From positions 1 to 26,074 of the forward strand of contig JALLAZ010000106.1 of the NCBI GenBank assembly GCA_036939755.1: a stretch of 26,074 nucleotides of DNA, in the 5' to 3' direction. The first letter of the stretch is position 1. Every line of letters starts with the position of its first letter. This DNA comes from Stephanodiscus triporus (taxonomy: Eukaryota; Bacillariophyta; Thalassiosirophyceae; Thalassiosirales; Thalassiosiraceae). The position numbers were made by a program, and so were the translations under genes. The notes beneath the pieces are model-generated. The model was not told the origin of the DNA. It searched no databases and saw only the letters and a list, made by a program, of their open reading frames with translations. Shown piece after piece: positions 9,095 to 19,500 of the stretch.

Positions 9095-9569
9095 TTACCC
9101 TGACTTTGATAGCTCCGCTCTTAGCTGAGTAGTGAATTCATCGTCGATATCATCGTCGTCCCAATTATCCTGTAAGCCGGATACACGCGCGCAGGTCAGA
9201 AAATAATTGCGGTTATTGAATAAGACGCGAGAAATTTAACACATGCGTACGGGGACGGACACAGATTCAATATTCCCACGTGTTTTGTCTCCAATGTCGG
9301 CGGAGCGTCCCCGAGAATGAACGACACCGCCCCTCGACCCAAACATCCAAATCGTTCCCGCTTAAAGGTGCCATCTTCCCGGTCACCGATAAAGAACGCA
9401 CCTGCCACTGCTGACTGTCCTCCGCATCCTCGTCGTTCTTATTCCATTGACACGGTTCGAACTCCTCAAATTCGTCATCCTCCTCGATCGCCTCGACGGC
9501 CGACGGAGGCGATGGCGTAGGATTAGCCGTTGAAGCCGCGGCGACGTCCTTTGTATCTTTTCCGGTCAT
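9095..9569 (-). CDS. DSS1: DSS1/SEM1 family 26S proteasome lid subunit
   Basis: This is a two-exon gene. Exon 1 runs 9569-9402 and exon 2 9169-9095; the 232-bp intron (9401-9170) has a GTGCGT donor and a TTACAG acceptor and is in phase 0. The ~80-residue product has an acidic block '[10 protein letters not shown]', then 'DSQQWQ' joined across the intron to '[12 protein letters not shown]' and 'QLRAEL'. This is the bipartite acidic/Trp signature and C-terminal helix of DSS1/SEM1, a family of about 70-90 residues. Known roles of the family are in the proteasome lid, with BRCA2-type recombination proteins, and in TREX-2 mRNA export. An upstream in-frame Met at 9599 would add ten residues; the 9569 Met fits family length better. 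It is head-to-head with the fibrillin gene. Confidence 0.88.
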
Positions 9570-9821
9570 GATTGTTTGGTTCCGATGGAGCTTGAGCACT
9601 GGACAGTGGCGGTGTTTGTTGTTGTTGTGTTTTTTTTTGTGTTTTTGCGAGGAAATTCGTAGAGCTTCGATTCACAACACCCCAAAGTGAAAAGGGAAGA
9701 CGCGACAGACAGGCTGACGACGAGACGACGACGACGAGACAATGCAATGATCAATTATTATGCTTCGCGGAGCTAACAAACCACCCGCCTTCACTTCGTA
9801 GTAGAAAAACACAGCACGAAC
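9570..9821. promoter_or_regulatory. Divergent promoter region of DSS1 and fibrillin genes
   Basis: About 250 bp separate the two start codons of oppositely transcribed genes, so both promoters must lie here unless they are longer than the gap. A T/GTT-rich stretch lies near 9615-9650 and a CGA-rich run near 9717-9740. No confident TATA box is seen. Confidence 0.55.
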
Positions 9822-10811
9822 ATGACCCGTTCCTACGCCGTCGTCATTTCAGTTGTTTTGCCTCTCATCGGCGGCACCCATGGTTTCTCACCCGCTAAAA
9901 ATAATGTTGCCACAGCGAGGAACTCGTGGTGGTCGCTTCATTCCACCGTCACTTCCGACCCGACGGCGCCCTCCTCTCCCTGGTTCGCCGACAGCGACGG
10001 GGATGGCGCCAGCGTCCCGCCATCCAAGGACAAGTTGAAGGCGCAAATCTTACAACTCGGCGCCGCCCTCGATCGAGGCCAGTCCTACAACCCCACCTCC
10101 GGTGAGTATTATTCCTCCTCCATGGACGTCGCGCGTTCGAAGATCCTGTCCCTCGTCGCCATGGCCGACGCCGACGCGAACATCCCCAAATCCCTCGACG
10201 ACATCGCCGGCGAATGGGAGCTTGTATTCACCACCGTCAAGCATGGCATATTCCGCTCGTCGCCCTTCTTCCTGGCCGTGCAAGAGGCGTTCGAGTACGC
10301 CGAGGAGAAGGAGGCCTTCGGCCAGGACAAGGCCACGCTTTTCTTCAAGCTGCACGAATTGCAAACATGCTCGTGGGGGGTAAGCAAAATTGGTAGGGTG
10401 GCGCAGCGGATCGATCCGATAAAGGGCTACCTGTTCAGCGAATTCGACACGAGCATATTCTCGTTGACGGTGATACCCATCCTGGGTTGGTTCAAACTCC
10501 TCCCGACCTTCGGCGGGTGCGTCGTCACCGCGTCCAAAGCAAAACTTTCTGACGGTGGCGTCGTCGAAATGGAGGTGGACTACACGACATCCCGTCCTGT
10601 GCCGGGACTCAGCGGATTGGGTGAGTGGATATGGTCTGTGAAGGTGCCGGTGGGCGCCGTGTGGAAATTCCTCCCGTGGAACAAAGGGAGGAGCGCGTCG
10701 TGCAGCGTTACCGTCAGATATGTCGATGAGGATTTCCGCATAGTTGAGGACAAGAGCGGTGACTTTTTTGTGTATTCTCGACCGGTCGTTTGCAGAAATT
10801 TGGACGTTTAG
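9822..10811 (+). CDS. Plastid lipid-associated protein (PAP/fibrillin)
   Basis: The product has 329 residues. The N-terminus is a signal peptide (hydrophobic 6-17) ending 'GGTHG', followed by 'FSPAK'. Phe at +1 followed by Ser-Pro is the diatom bipartite plastid-targeting motif, so the mature protein should be plastidic. The PAP domain spans about 69-318. It contains the early helix with Leu-Gly-Ala-Ala-Leu-Asp-Arg-Gly, the 'GEWELVFTT' strand near 130 that marks fibrillins, and a C-terminal strand 'YVDEDFRIVED' near 300, where family members carry a conserved Asp-Glu-Asp-x-Arg-Ile. Family members bind or organise lipids at thylakoids and plastoglobules. The frame is continuous with no intron. 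The ATG follows an AAC context and lies 250 bp from the divergent DSS1 gene. Confidence 0.9.
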   Translation: MTRSYAVVISVVLPLIGGTHGFSPAKNNVATARNSWWSLHSTVTSDPTAPSSPWFADSDGDGASVPPSKDKLKAQILQLGAALDRGQSYNPTSGEYYSSSMDVARSKILSLVAMADADANIPKSLDDIAGEWELVFTTVKHGIFRSSPFFLAVQEAFEYAEEKEAFGQDKATLFFKLHELQTCSWGVSKIGRVAQRIDPIKGYLFSEFDTSIFSLTVIPILGWFKLLPTFGGCVVTASKAKLSDGGVVEMEVDYTTSRPVPGLSGLGEWIWSVKVPVGAVWKFLPWNKGRSASCSVTVRYVDEDFRIVEDKSGDFFVYSRPVVCRNLDV

Positions 10812-11733
10812 TCACGTGGTTGAGATGGAAATGCCGTAGGAAAGTTGATATCCATTAAATCATGCCGATACGGACCTAAAATCACCAAGTACTTGGATCA
10901 ACGAGCAAATAAACCCACAAAACATAGTTGAGTGTCGAAATTTAGTTAATGTTTGATCCTCAGCAAAGCGCTATCTAAATACTTCATCTGTAAAGTCAAC
11001 ACCACGCCACTTTTTAATACAGCTACTTGAAACATATGCCAAACTACTATTTCAACAAAATCGAAACCAGGCTAGCACTTAACGCTAGCATGCTGAATGC
11101 AATGAAGAAAATAGCAATACAAAAGTCTAACCAAGTGGGGTTCTCTACATCCGCTGCCACCGCAACATCGAATTGTTTCTTTCCTTCGGATTGTTTCTTC
11201 GCCGCAATTGCAGCTCTAATAGCCATTACCCCCAGGTATGGCACAGCAGGGCAAAACTATAGGACCTGGTTTCAGTCGGCTACACGATTTTGATTCTACG
11301 CTGATTTTGCCATCGTCCACCCCATCAAATGAACTGGACCTCTTTCTATTGATATCGTCATCTTTTACCATTTGCTTAACAAAGATTCCTCCAGTACCTC
11401 AATAACATCATCAACCACACAGGACACATTTTTGAATGTCTCTTTGCTTACGTGGCTCTGATGCAGTACGTTTAATATGCGGACGTTTGGGGTCTTCTTC
11501 CTGTCGGAAGAAGTTCAGTCTCTTCTGCCTCTTTTCTGCAATCGCACACCAGATCAGCATGAGGAGGAGATACCACACAACTTCCTTCGGATACTTAGTA
11601 AGCATCGATTTGGATTTTGAAGTGGGTTTGGGCGATGTTCCATTCGGCAGCAACGTCGACGATTCCGGCGGCTCCTCCTCGTATTATAATGCAGGAGGAG
11701 ATGATGCTCCCCAAGTCTCATTCACCAATGCTA
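10812..11733. other. Stretch with possible decayed coding remnants, no intact gene
   Basis: On the minus strand, frames at 11653-11411 and 11244-11047 hold short hydrophobic segments ('VVWYLLLMLIWCAIA' and 'FCIAIFFIAFSMLALSASL'), and between them open stretches switch frame. These might be the eroded 3' part of the transporter pseudogene just upstream, with the last segment as its final membrane helix. I cannot align them confidently, so they are left out of that entry. 10812-11040 is the fibrillin 3' region with nothing recognisable. Confidence 0.35.
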
Positions 11734-12950
11734 AGAGATCCTCACCATACGGCCATCATTGTTTCGCGTCGATTCCTCCTGCCCAACACTGACGCATCGT
11801 TGCCTTCGTGGGTCCTCCTCCCGCGGAAGAAGAAAACAACAAAGACGTGCCAGATGACGAAGGAAGTCACTGGATACGCAAAGAACATAGTCATGCAGAT
11901 CAAGATCCGTCCAACATTTCCTGCCCTTCTCATGTTTTGACTGGACAATTCCAAAAAGTTGTTGATTACATTGCCTTGAGGTCCATCACACATGGCGTAG
12001 AGATATATTATCCGTCATTTTTAGCGTAGATAAACGAAAATGCGTTTCGTTCCCGATGACGTTTTGAAAGACGGAAATGGGAACAGCGAAAGTCGCAATA
12101 CTTACCCTCGGTATCCAAGAAGGCAAGGAACCCCATGATCCCACACGCCGCCGCCTCCAATACTCCGCACAGCAGCAGTGCCCTCGTCGTGACCTTCACC
12201 CGCCGTTTCTTCATCGGGCGCTCCAACGACTCGGCAATCAAGAAGGCACCGTGCTGGCAGGTGAATGCGCTCCCCAACAAGCCGAGACCGATGAATACTG
12301 TCCAGCCGTTGGCGACGGCTTTCGAGACAATGTGCATCAGTCCACCATTTTCGTTGATGAAGGATCTCCACGGGTCGAAGACGACGACTATCATCACTAT
12401 GAAGCATTAGGATACGACGACAAGCTTGGACGTATTTGCCAATGCTGCCATATCCTGTTTAGGGTGCACGGCGCTGGAGCAAAATATTTGCATCAATTGC
12501 AGATCAAGATATATACATCAATTAAGATCGTCACCTTGATACATCTAAGCACGCCTCTTAAAATCACTCACTCTTTTTAAGCTAATCGGAAGAATGACAG
12601 CCATCGTGCTTACAGTCAGAGCGGCCCTGCTCTCCATGCCAAGGTTCCCCGGTGACACCCCCAAGAGCACCGAGAGCGTATCCTTGATGATCACGAGGTA
12701 CGGCAGGCATCCGCCTGGACACAAAGTAGAACCCAAACGAGCCGTAGGTCGATTCGGGCAGTCTTTCGTAGGTGGACACCCCGGCGAGCTTGGCGGTGCC
12801 TATCAGTATCCTTAGCGACTTCTCGGTCATCACGACGAAGAGCACGATGAGGAACGCCCCCGCGACCAATCCCGTCTCCTTCATGGCATATGGCATTCCC
12901 AATATGCCCGAGCCTAGCGATGAGGTTGGACGTGGCGCCGACGATAGTGC
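11734..12950 (-). pseudogene. Decayed SLC38/AAAP-type amino-acid transporter
   Basis: Three exon-like blocks read 12950-12572, 12454-12106 and 11974 to about 11744. They are joined by GT-AG introns (donors GTGAGT and GTAAGT; acceptors AACAG and TCAAG) whose phases match. The spliced text shows clear AAAP features: 'GSGILGMPYAMKETGLVAG', 'KLAGVSTYERL', 'YLVIIKDTL', 'LPISLKRDMAALANTSKL' and 'LLGSAFTCQHGAFLI'. Three lesions break it. A frame change near 12920 lies between 'GATSNLI' and 'GSGILG'. A deletion with frame change near 12715-12722 loses about ten residues between 'FYFVS' and 'GGCLPYLV'. An in-frame TAA lies at 12407-12409. A further frame break or unrecognised intron follows 'RRETMMAV' near 11744. 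Conservation between lesions is high, so the decay is recent, or the assembly has local errors. An intact copy would import amino acids across a membrane. Confidence 0.75.
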
Positions 12951-12958
12951 CTACATAG

Positions 12959-13038
12959 GAATAAGTAGCAAGTACCATACGAACTCTCTGTGGATTGTGA
13001 ATAAGTAGCAAGTACCATACGAACTCTCTGTGGATTGT
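12959..13038. repeat. Perfect 40-bp tandem duplication
   Basis: The 40-bp unit starting GAATAAGTAGCAAGTACC at 12959 is repeated without change at 12999. It lies directly upstream of the first recognisable exon of the transporter pseudogene, in the region shared with the divergent EGF-protein gene. Confidence 0.95.
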
Positions 13039-13186
13039 GGGGATACAATACAGAGAGAGAGAGCATAAAATTGGCGCACGAACAACCCACCCCCCTCCGC
13101 CTCCAAGAGATATGGTAAGGAGCTACCACGAGTTAGGGAGTACATCACTTCAATTACTCATTTACTCGTAATAGCAGCAGGCAGCG

Positions 13187-16133
13187 ATGATAAATTCCCG
13201 ATCCATTGGCAGCGGCAGCATCGCCGAGGGGACGTCCATCGTCCCTTCTTCCTCGAATGACGAGGCGTGCACTCCAGGACGACAACTGTCGTGGAGCGAC
13301 TTCGACTCCCTCGAACGGCAGATGGCGCGGCATACTGAGACCATGCAAGAGCGCATCAAAATACTGGAGCAGCATATCGAGGATTTGGAACACCAGCTGC
13401 CGAGCACCAGGTCGGGAGAACGAATTGGTTTGCTCGGGTGGGACGATGGAGGGGCGATTGGCGACGTTGTACACGAAGAAGAGAACAAGCACCGTGGAAC
13501 GGTGGCATCCCCGGAGGGGGGGGACAATGCCCAAACGCCACAGTGCGAGTCAAACTTTCCAACCATCGAAATGGGTCGACGGCTGAGGCGCCGTACCTAC
13601 TCGCGGAGATCAGCAAAAGCCATACTGCCGAGCGAGAGTGAAGTGGAGCGCATAGATGACAGGTTCGAACTACCAGAGAGTACCTACACTATGCTAACGA
13701 CGGAGAAAATATTGTCTATTGGCTTTGCAACGGGGATATTTGCCGCGATTCTTCCCATGATGTGCCTCATCATCGTCTTCATGAACGAAATTGATAATGC
13801 CAAGCCAGGGAACCCGCTGGCACTTCCGTGGAACGTGGGACTCGAAGTCCGTATGGCGCAATATTTGGGTAGGTCTGCCATTTCATGCTTACAATCTCCG
13901 TCGTCATCGAATTTACTTAGGTGTGTAGTTCAAAGCTCATGCTTCTGTTCAAAAATTATCTCAGCACTTTTGATTGGTGAGGATTTCCCAGGTAGTATTG
14001 TGTTGTTTTATTTTCGTTCGATTGATGTGGCTTACTTCGCCATACTATCCTGATCTTTTTATGCAGGAGTTTTGATGGAGAATGAAATCCCACAGGGTCT
14101 AGAGATTATCGGCAAGGGCGCGGAGCAAAGCCTATCTCGCTGTACAAGATTCAGTATGAAGAGGATTGTACTACCTGCACTCCTTCGGCTGTGTGTGGGA
14201 TACATGTTTCTTGTAAATCTGTTCGTGTCAGTTGCCCAATCGTCATCAGTAATTAACATGTTCTATGACATTCTTGCGCTTGAATTTGTTGAGAACATCG
14301 ACGATGTCATCTTTGGGTTGTCAAAGCGAGGTGAGACAATCTTCCCAATACACCTCATTCTCACCATAGTACGCGAAACTTACTAAAAGTTGAAACAACT
14401 CAGGGTTCTTCGGGCGTAAACTTAAAGCTGCAACCAGACCGCATTTCATCGAAAGCAGTCGAGAAAGCAATCGACTTAGGCGATGGACAAAACGCACTAT
14501 TAGATTCTTTTACATCTTTAACATGGGATTAAGGTATGACGCTGCTTTTTCCCGTTTATCATCATAATTTTTATGTATTTTCATCGCCGCTATCGATAGA
14601 CTGCTCATATTAAATGTTGGCTCAGCCTTGGCGCGTTGTCCTACTTTGCAATGCGACAGAATCAAGGCACCTACCGTTGCAAGGTAGTTGCCGTTTCATT
14701 TGGAGACGAGGTATGGGAAGATGCTTACGTTGAAGATGTTATGGAGAAGAGGCTTGTCATCTATTCTCACTTTAACGGAATCTACGAAGAGCAACCAAAT
14801 GGTAAGCTGTTATTTTTGGAAAAGTATTGTGAATTGTGTAGGGAAGAAGTCGTCGCTCAAGAAATTGCTACCTTTATTCGTTTAAGAACTTCATCACAAC
14901 AGGCCAAGGTATATCGAACGGAACAAAGTGGACGGCGCTCCGTTCAAACATGGAGTCACTCCTGCTGAAATCGTCTACTGCCAGGAAATTGAATCATGGG
15001 TATTTAGACACAAAGATATCAGAACGTCTAACAATGAGAATGGGGTAAGTGCATCTTTATTTATGACATGTGAATCATCGAGTTAATCTCATGTTGGCCC
15101 TGTGACTCTGACTGCAAAACCAGAATGATTGCAAGTGGATGTTGAGATCTCCAAGAACAGATTCATTCCACCTCATCCAACTAGCTGAAGAGGCTGAATG
15201 GTACTTGTGGACAGGACACGTCAAGCCTGAAATCAGGATATCGATCGAATGCGTTAATTGCGAGGAGGGCTTGAGGGAGTCATGCAACTATCATGGGGAA
15301 TGTGGTGACAAGCGTTGCGATTGCGATGACGGGTACTTCGGATCTCATTGCCAATTCTCGCGACCATGTGATGAGCTATGGTGTGAGTGTTAAATTTTTA
15401 TTCGACACATTGTTGCATTCGCTCGTTTCCTTGCAGCTGAAGACCTTATTTCCACATTATCTCTCATGCACAACAGCTGAAAAAGATGAGAACACTAGGC
15501 TCCAGTTACTTGGCAATTCCTCGGATTTCATAGCAGTATATGGACGGCCGATGTATTTGATTCGTAATATGACTGGCAAACCTACAAGTTTCCTTCGCCT
15601 TGGTTATGCAGATACTGACATGAGAGATGACCATTTTAACGATGACTTCTTTCAGTATAACAATAGATCTGTCGAGTTCCAAGAGTTGCTGAAGAACTTC
15701 ACCGTTGTAATGTATTACACCGGGCTGCGTTGGTACGGTAAGTCATCTGTCAGCGATGTTGTTTTATCTGTCAGCGATGTTGTCCGCAATATGACATGAA
15801 TTCTTCTGACAATTGTTGCCTCTGACTCCAATCTATAAAAATGTTGTAGTGGACATGCTTCCATCGGGATTACCGTTTGATGAAAATTATCACGCATTTT
15901 GGGACCATGCTTTCACCAGGCGAAGCCAGCCAGACAATAGCACGTTCTTAATTAGTGCTCCGGCCTATGGCTTGACGCCGGAAGGAGTTGACTTTTACGA
16001 GATGCGACGTAGGAATGTACCATTTAATCCATTTGCGAAGCACTTTGACTATGGTCCGTTTGGAGTTCTCATACCTCTTGCTGAGTACGAGGGCAGTGGA
16101 TTTTTCCACTGTACCAATCCAGATGGTCAATGA
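13187..16133 (+). CDS. Multi-pass membrane protein with EGF-like module (diatom family), 8 exons
   Basis: Exons: 13187-13868, 14067-14330, 14404-14533, 14626-14801, 14887-15044, 15124-15382, 15477-15737 and 15850-16133. All seven introns are GT-AG and phases agree. The sum is 2,214 nt, exactly 737 codons plus stop. The N-terminus is soluble with a coiled-coil-like stretch near 45-70. Membrane helices follow at about 170-195 ('IGFATGIFAAILPMMCLIIV'), in exon 2 ('LLRLCVGYMFLVNLFVSVA') and at the exon 3/4 junction ('FNMGLSLGALSYFAM'). Exon 2 ends with 'ENIDDVIFGLSKRG'. Exon 5 has 'TPAEIVYCQEIESWVF', and exon 6 the EGF-like 'CNYHGECGDKRCDCDDGY'. Later exons hold 'VYGRPMYLI' and 'HAFWDHAF'. I recall this order of motifs in many diatom proteins without assigned function. 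The EGF-like part and tail probably face outside or the lumen. Exon 5 and 7 acceptors were chosen to keep frame and are the least certain. Confidence 0.82.
15745..15786 (+). repeat. Two-copy 21-bp tandem repeat in intron 7
   Basis: ATCTGTCAGCGATGTTGT occurs at 15745 and again at 15766, just inside the donor of intron 7 of the EGF-protein gene. The copies differ only in the last bases of the 21-bp unit. Confidence 0.85.
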
Positions 16134-16504
16134 GGTCGGCACAGCCGAAGTGATTCGCACCCCAATGAAGTACTCGCGGGGCGGATCTTTACTGTTTTAG
16201 CCCCGAGAAACACTACAAGTGAGGAGGGCGCGGCGAGGGGAGGGATGCCCGTCGTCTGCAGTGCGACGAGGTTGACGGCTGGGCCGATTGTAGTGGAGGC
16301 TGCGGCGGCGTGGAAGAGGCCTTCATTTTTTTAAGATGTTGTCTCGGCTGCAAAGTAGTGACTAAAGACTGATGAGTAACAAATCGAGCTTTGATAGTTG
16401 AATGAATGAATTATAATAGGCTAATATCCCTTTCAATTTTTCATGCTCCCAGCGCCTTGCAAGAAATGCGGTGCGGCGTCGGCCAATCTTTCAACAGCCC
16501 TCCC
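16134..16504. other. Convergent 3' intergenic region
   Basis: This is the tail-to-tail gap between the EGF-protein gene (+) and the large low-complexity gene (-). It holds a G-rich stretch near 16220-16310 and a T-run near 16327. Nothing else is recognisable. Confidence 0.5.
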
Positions 16505-19500
16505 TCAACCCTCTTCATTACCACTACCGCTGTAACTGCTGCCACCACCGCCCGCAACCGGATACCAGCGTCCATTGATCGCGTCCCAATCCATCCCCTT
16601 GCGCTGTCTCCCCGCCGGCCTCGCATATGTCCCGTCGGGCAATAACTTGGGAGTCGACGCCGGCACGACAGTACCATCGGCATTCTTTCGCGCATTGACA
16701 TTTGTTTGAGAGTATTTATCGCCATAAACGTACTTGGATTGCTTCGCTTCGGAAGCGTGCTGCTGTTGGAAATCCAAGTGAGACGGCAGTGTGTCTTCTA
16801 CGTTGGAGGTCACATTTGCGATGTTTGGCGCGAAAATGCTCGGTGCACTTTGAGCAAAGGATGGATCCGTGGTAACGGAGATAGAAGATGGCACGCGACC
16901 AGGCTGAGGCAAGTGCGAAGCACTCATTTGCTGCGGCTGATTCTGTACCACCATGGTTTGCACCCGGACGATTTGAGGCTGCATCATCATCTGAGCGGCA
17001 GCTGGTGCCACCATCTGGGCGTGCATCTGTGTAGCGGCAGCGGGAGGACGTTGTGGTTGGTAGTACGATGCTGGGACGTACCCAGGGCCTGGCTGGGCCT
17101 GCATTTGCATCGGATACGACTGCCTGGCCGGTGCCACTGCCTCACCTACTCCTCCTGCAGGCACACTCTTGCGGCTGCGCGGCTTGGCCTTGCTCGCGAT
17201 GCTGCCTCCAAAGGGCGCGGATTGTCCACCGCTGCTGCCCCCGCCGCCCTTGGCCTTGATCAATTTCATCCACGATTCGGTGCGCTTCCTCTCGGCTTCA
17301 TTGAATGCCACATCCAACTGCGCCACCTTCGCGCGCATCTCGCGTTCTAATCGTACGCGTTGTTGTGACATCGTCTCGCTAGTCTTGAGACTGGCGGTGA
17401 CATTATCGAGAGACAAATAAGGGGGAACGAATTCGAAGTAGTCTTGCAACATGTCGTTGTGACGCCGATCGACGCTATCGACCATGTAACCCAAAACCGT
17501 CGCGGAAACTTCCCTTTCTTCATCTCCCTTGGACCGCGCATTATCAGCCTCCGTATATAGACGATGCGTGCCCAACCCCGATCCCTTCAAATCCTCCGAT
17601 ACACGTATGCATACCCGATCTTTTAGGTCCTGGAGTACGCCATTGCAAACACTCCTGTTGAGAGCTTGCTCCTTGCCGAATCTTTGTTCCATATCCTTCA
17701 GCTGATATTGTCTCCTTTCCCAATGACGTTTAGCATCGTCCAAAAGCTTAGTCCTCTCGTTCAATATATTTGTCTCCTGTTTCCTCAGAAATTCGGGGAG
17801 ATCGACATGTTCCTGCACAGCGATCGCTTTTGCACGCTGGATGTCCATCGACCTTTTGTAGGCGGCGTCGTATTCCGCCTGGGCCCTGATGACCCGTTCA
17901 CGAGATTGCTGGACGTGGAGCGATCTGACCATTTCACTTTGGATGTTGCGAATGCGCTTCAGGTCTTGGTAGTAGAAAGACGGCACGGGCGCGACGGAGA
18001 ATGTCTTGGTGGTCGCGCCTTGATCCTTCTTGTCCTCCGTCTTCTTGTTCGCTACGCCGCTCCCCCCAGCATCGTCAGTCTTCCCCTTCATTTCGTCCTC
18101 GGCCTCTCCCATCGCGGCATCTCCGCCCACCGCATCGTCCGCGTCTTCCCCGCCGGCGTCCTTCCTGAGCACCTTTCCCCCGCCACGTTTGGACGCGGCC
18201 GCGCCCTTGGCATGCCGCTCCCCCCCCACGTCGTCGTTTTCGTCATCGCCGTCTCCCCCTCGCCCCTTGCGCTTGTTATTTCTCATCCTCCTCTCCATAT
18301 CGAACGCCATCCCCGGCCCGCCCACGCCCAACTCTTCGTACGTCACCTGATCGGGAATCCTGTCACATATGTCCCTCGTCCAGCGCTTCCACTCCGCGGC
18401 GCGTTCCTTCGGCAGGAGGGAGCGTACCATGCTATTATTCGGCGCGGACGATCCGTGGAGCGAGAACGGCAGTCGTTGCATCGTCGTCGGCGGCGCGTCC
18501 CTGCCGTTCGTCGTCGCATTCTTCGCGACGGATGAGAGGAATTCCCCCTCGTCGTTCACCTCGTGATCGTCAATCGTGGACGCGATGGGAACGGTCACCC
18601 TGACGACTGCCCGTCCTCCCCCGCCTATGGCAACGTTGTCGGCGGCGTTTCCCTTCGCGGTCGGCGCGGCGGCGGCGACGTCGTGGGGGATGGCGACAGG
18701 CGCGGGAGAAATAATCGCGGGGGTAGGAGGGGCCGCCGGGACATTCCCGATGTGGTACACCTTGTCGTATCCGTGCCCCGGGTCGTATTCGGCGAGTCGG
18801 TCCAGCGCCGGCCGGTCCTCCTCGTCCGCACGAAGGATGGCGTCCGCATCGAACTCGGAGGATAGGGGCCGTCGTCGTCCATCCCCCTCGAACGTTCGCA
18901 CCGTCTCCCCGCGAGGTTCTTCGCCCCCCCTTGAGGCGGCGGCGGATGCCGCGGTCGTCCCCACCTCCGGGGGTGCGTCGACACCGTCGATGGCGTCCCC
19001 GTCTTCCCCCTCGGCGGTTCCCTCCCCTTCCCCTCGATTCGTTTTCGTCGTCGTCGTCGTCGTAGTAGTTCCCCCCCTCCTCGCCCTACGCGATTTTTCC
19101 AACGCCTCCATCGTTCCCCTCCTAATTTCCTCCTTCCCCGCGTATTCCGTCACGTCCGCCTCCCTGACGACAACGACGTCCTCCGTCGTCCCTCCCATCG
19201 TCCTCGCCGCGAAACCCGACCTCTCGACGTCGTCCGACACGTACCTCCGAACGACGTCGCCGTACGAGGGGGGTAGGGGCGGCTGCGGCGGCGCGTATGC
19301 GGCGGATGAGGAGGAGGAGGGCCCGCCCCCCGACGGCCCGTCCAGGGCGCGCGCGACGCGAAGGAGCCTCCGCGCGACGCGCGCGAGGAGACGACGGCGC
19401 AGGACCGCGCGCAGGGTCAACGCCGACGACAGACGGCCGAGTCGATCGTCGTCGTCGTCGTCTCCCCCCCCCCCCTCCTCGCGTCCCGACGACGAAGAAG

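Noticed and set aside
9523..9747. Minus-strand frame upstream of DSS1
   Set aside because: It overlaps the likely 5' leader of DSS1 in another frame and shows only Gln/Val low complexity.
14802..14968. Read-through frame continuing past 14801 in the EGF-protein gene
   Set aside because: It ends in a stop and loses the conserved frame 'TPAEIVYCQEIESWVF'. Splicing 14801 to 14887 keeps frame with good donor and acceptor sites.
17666..18535. 289-codon plus-strand frame opposite the same gene
   Set aside because: It has no recognisable motif and lies wholly inside the better-supported minus-strand coding sequence.
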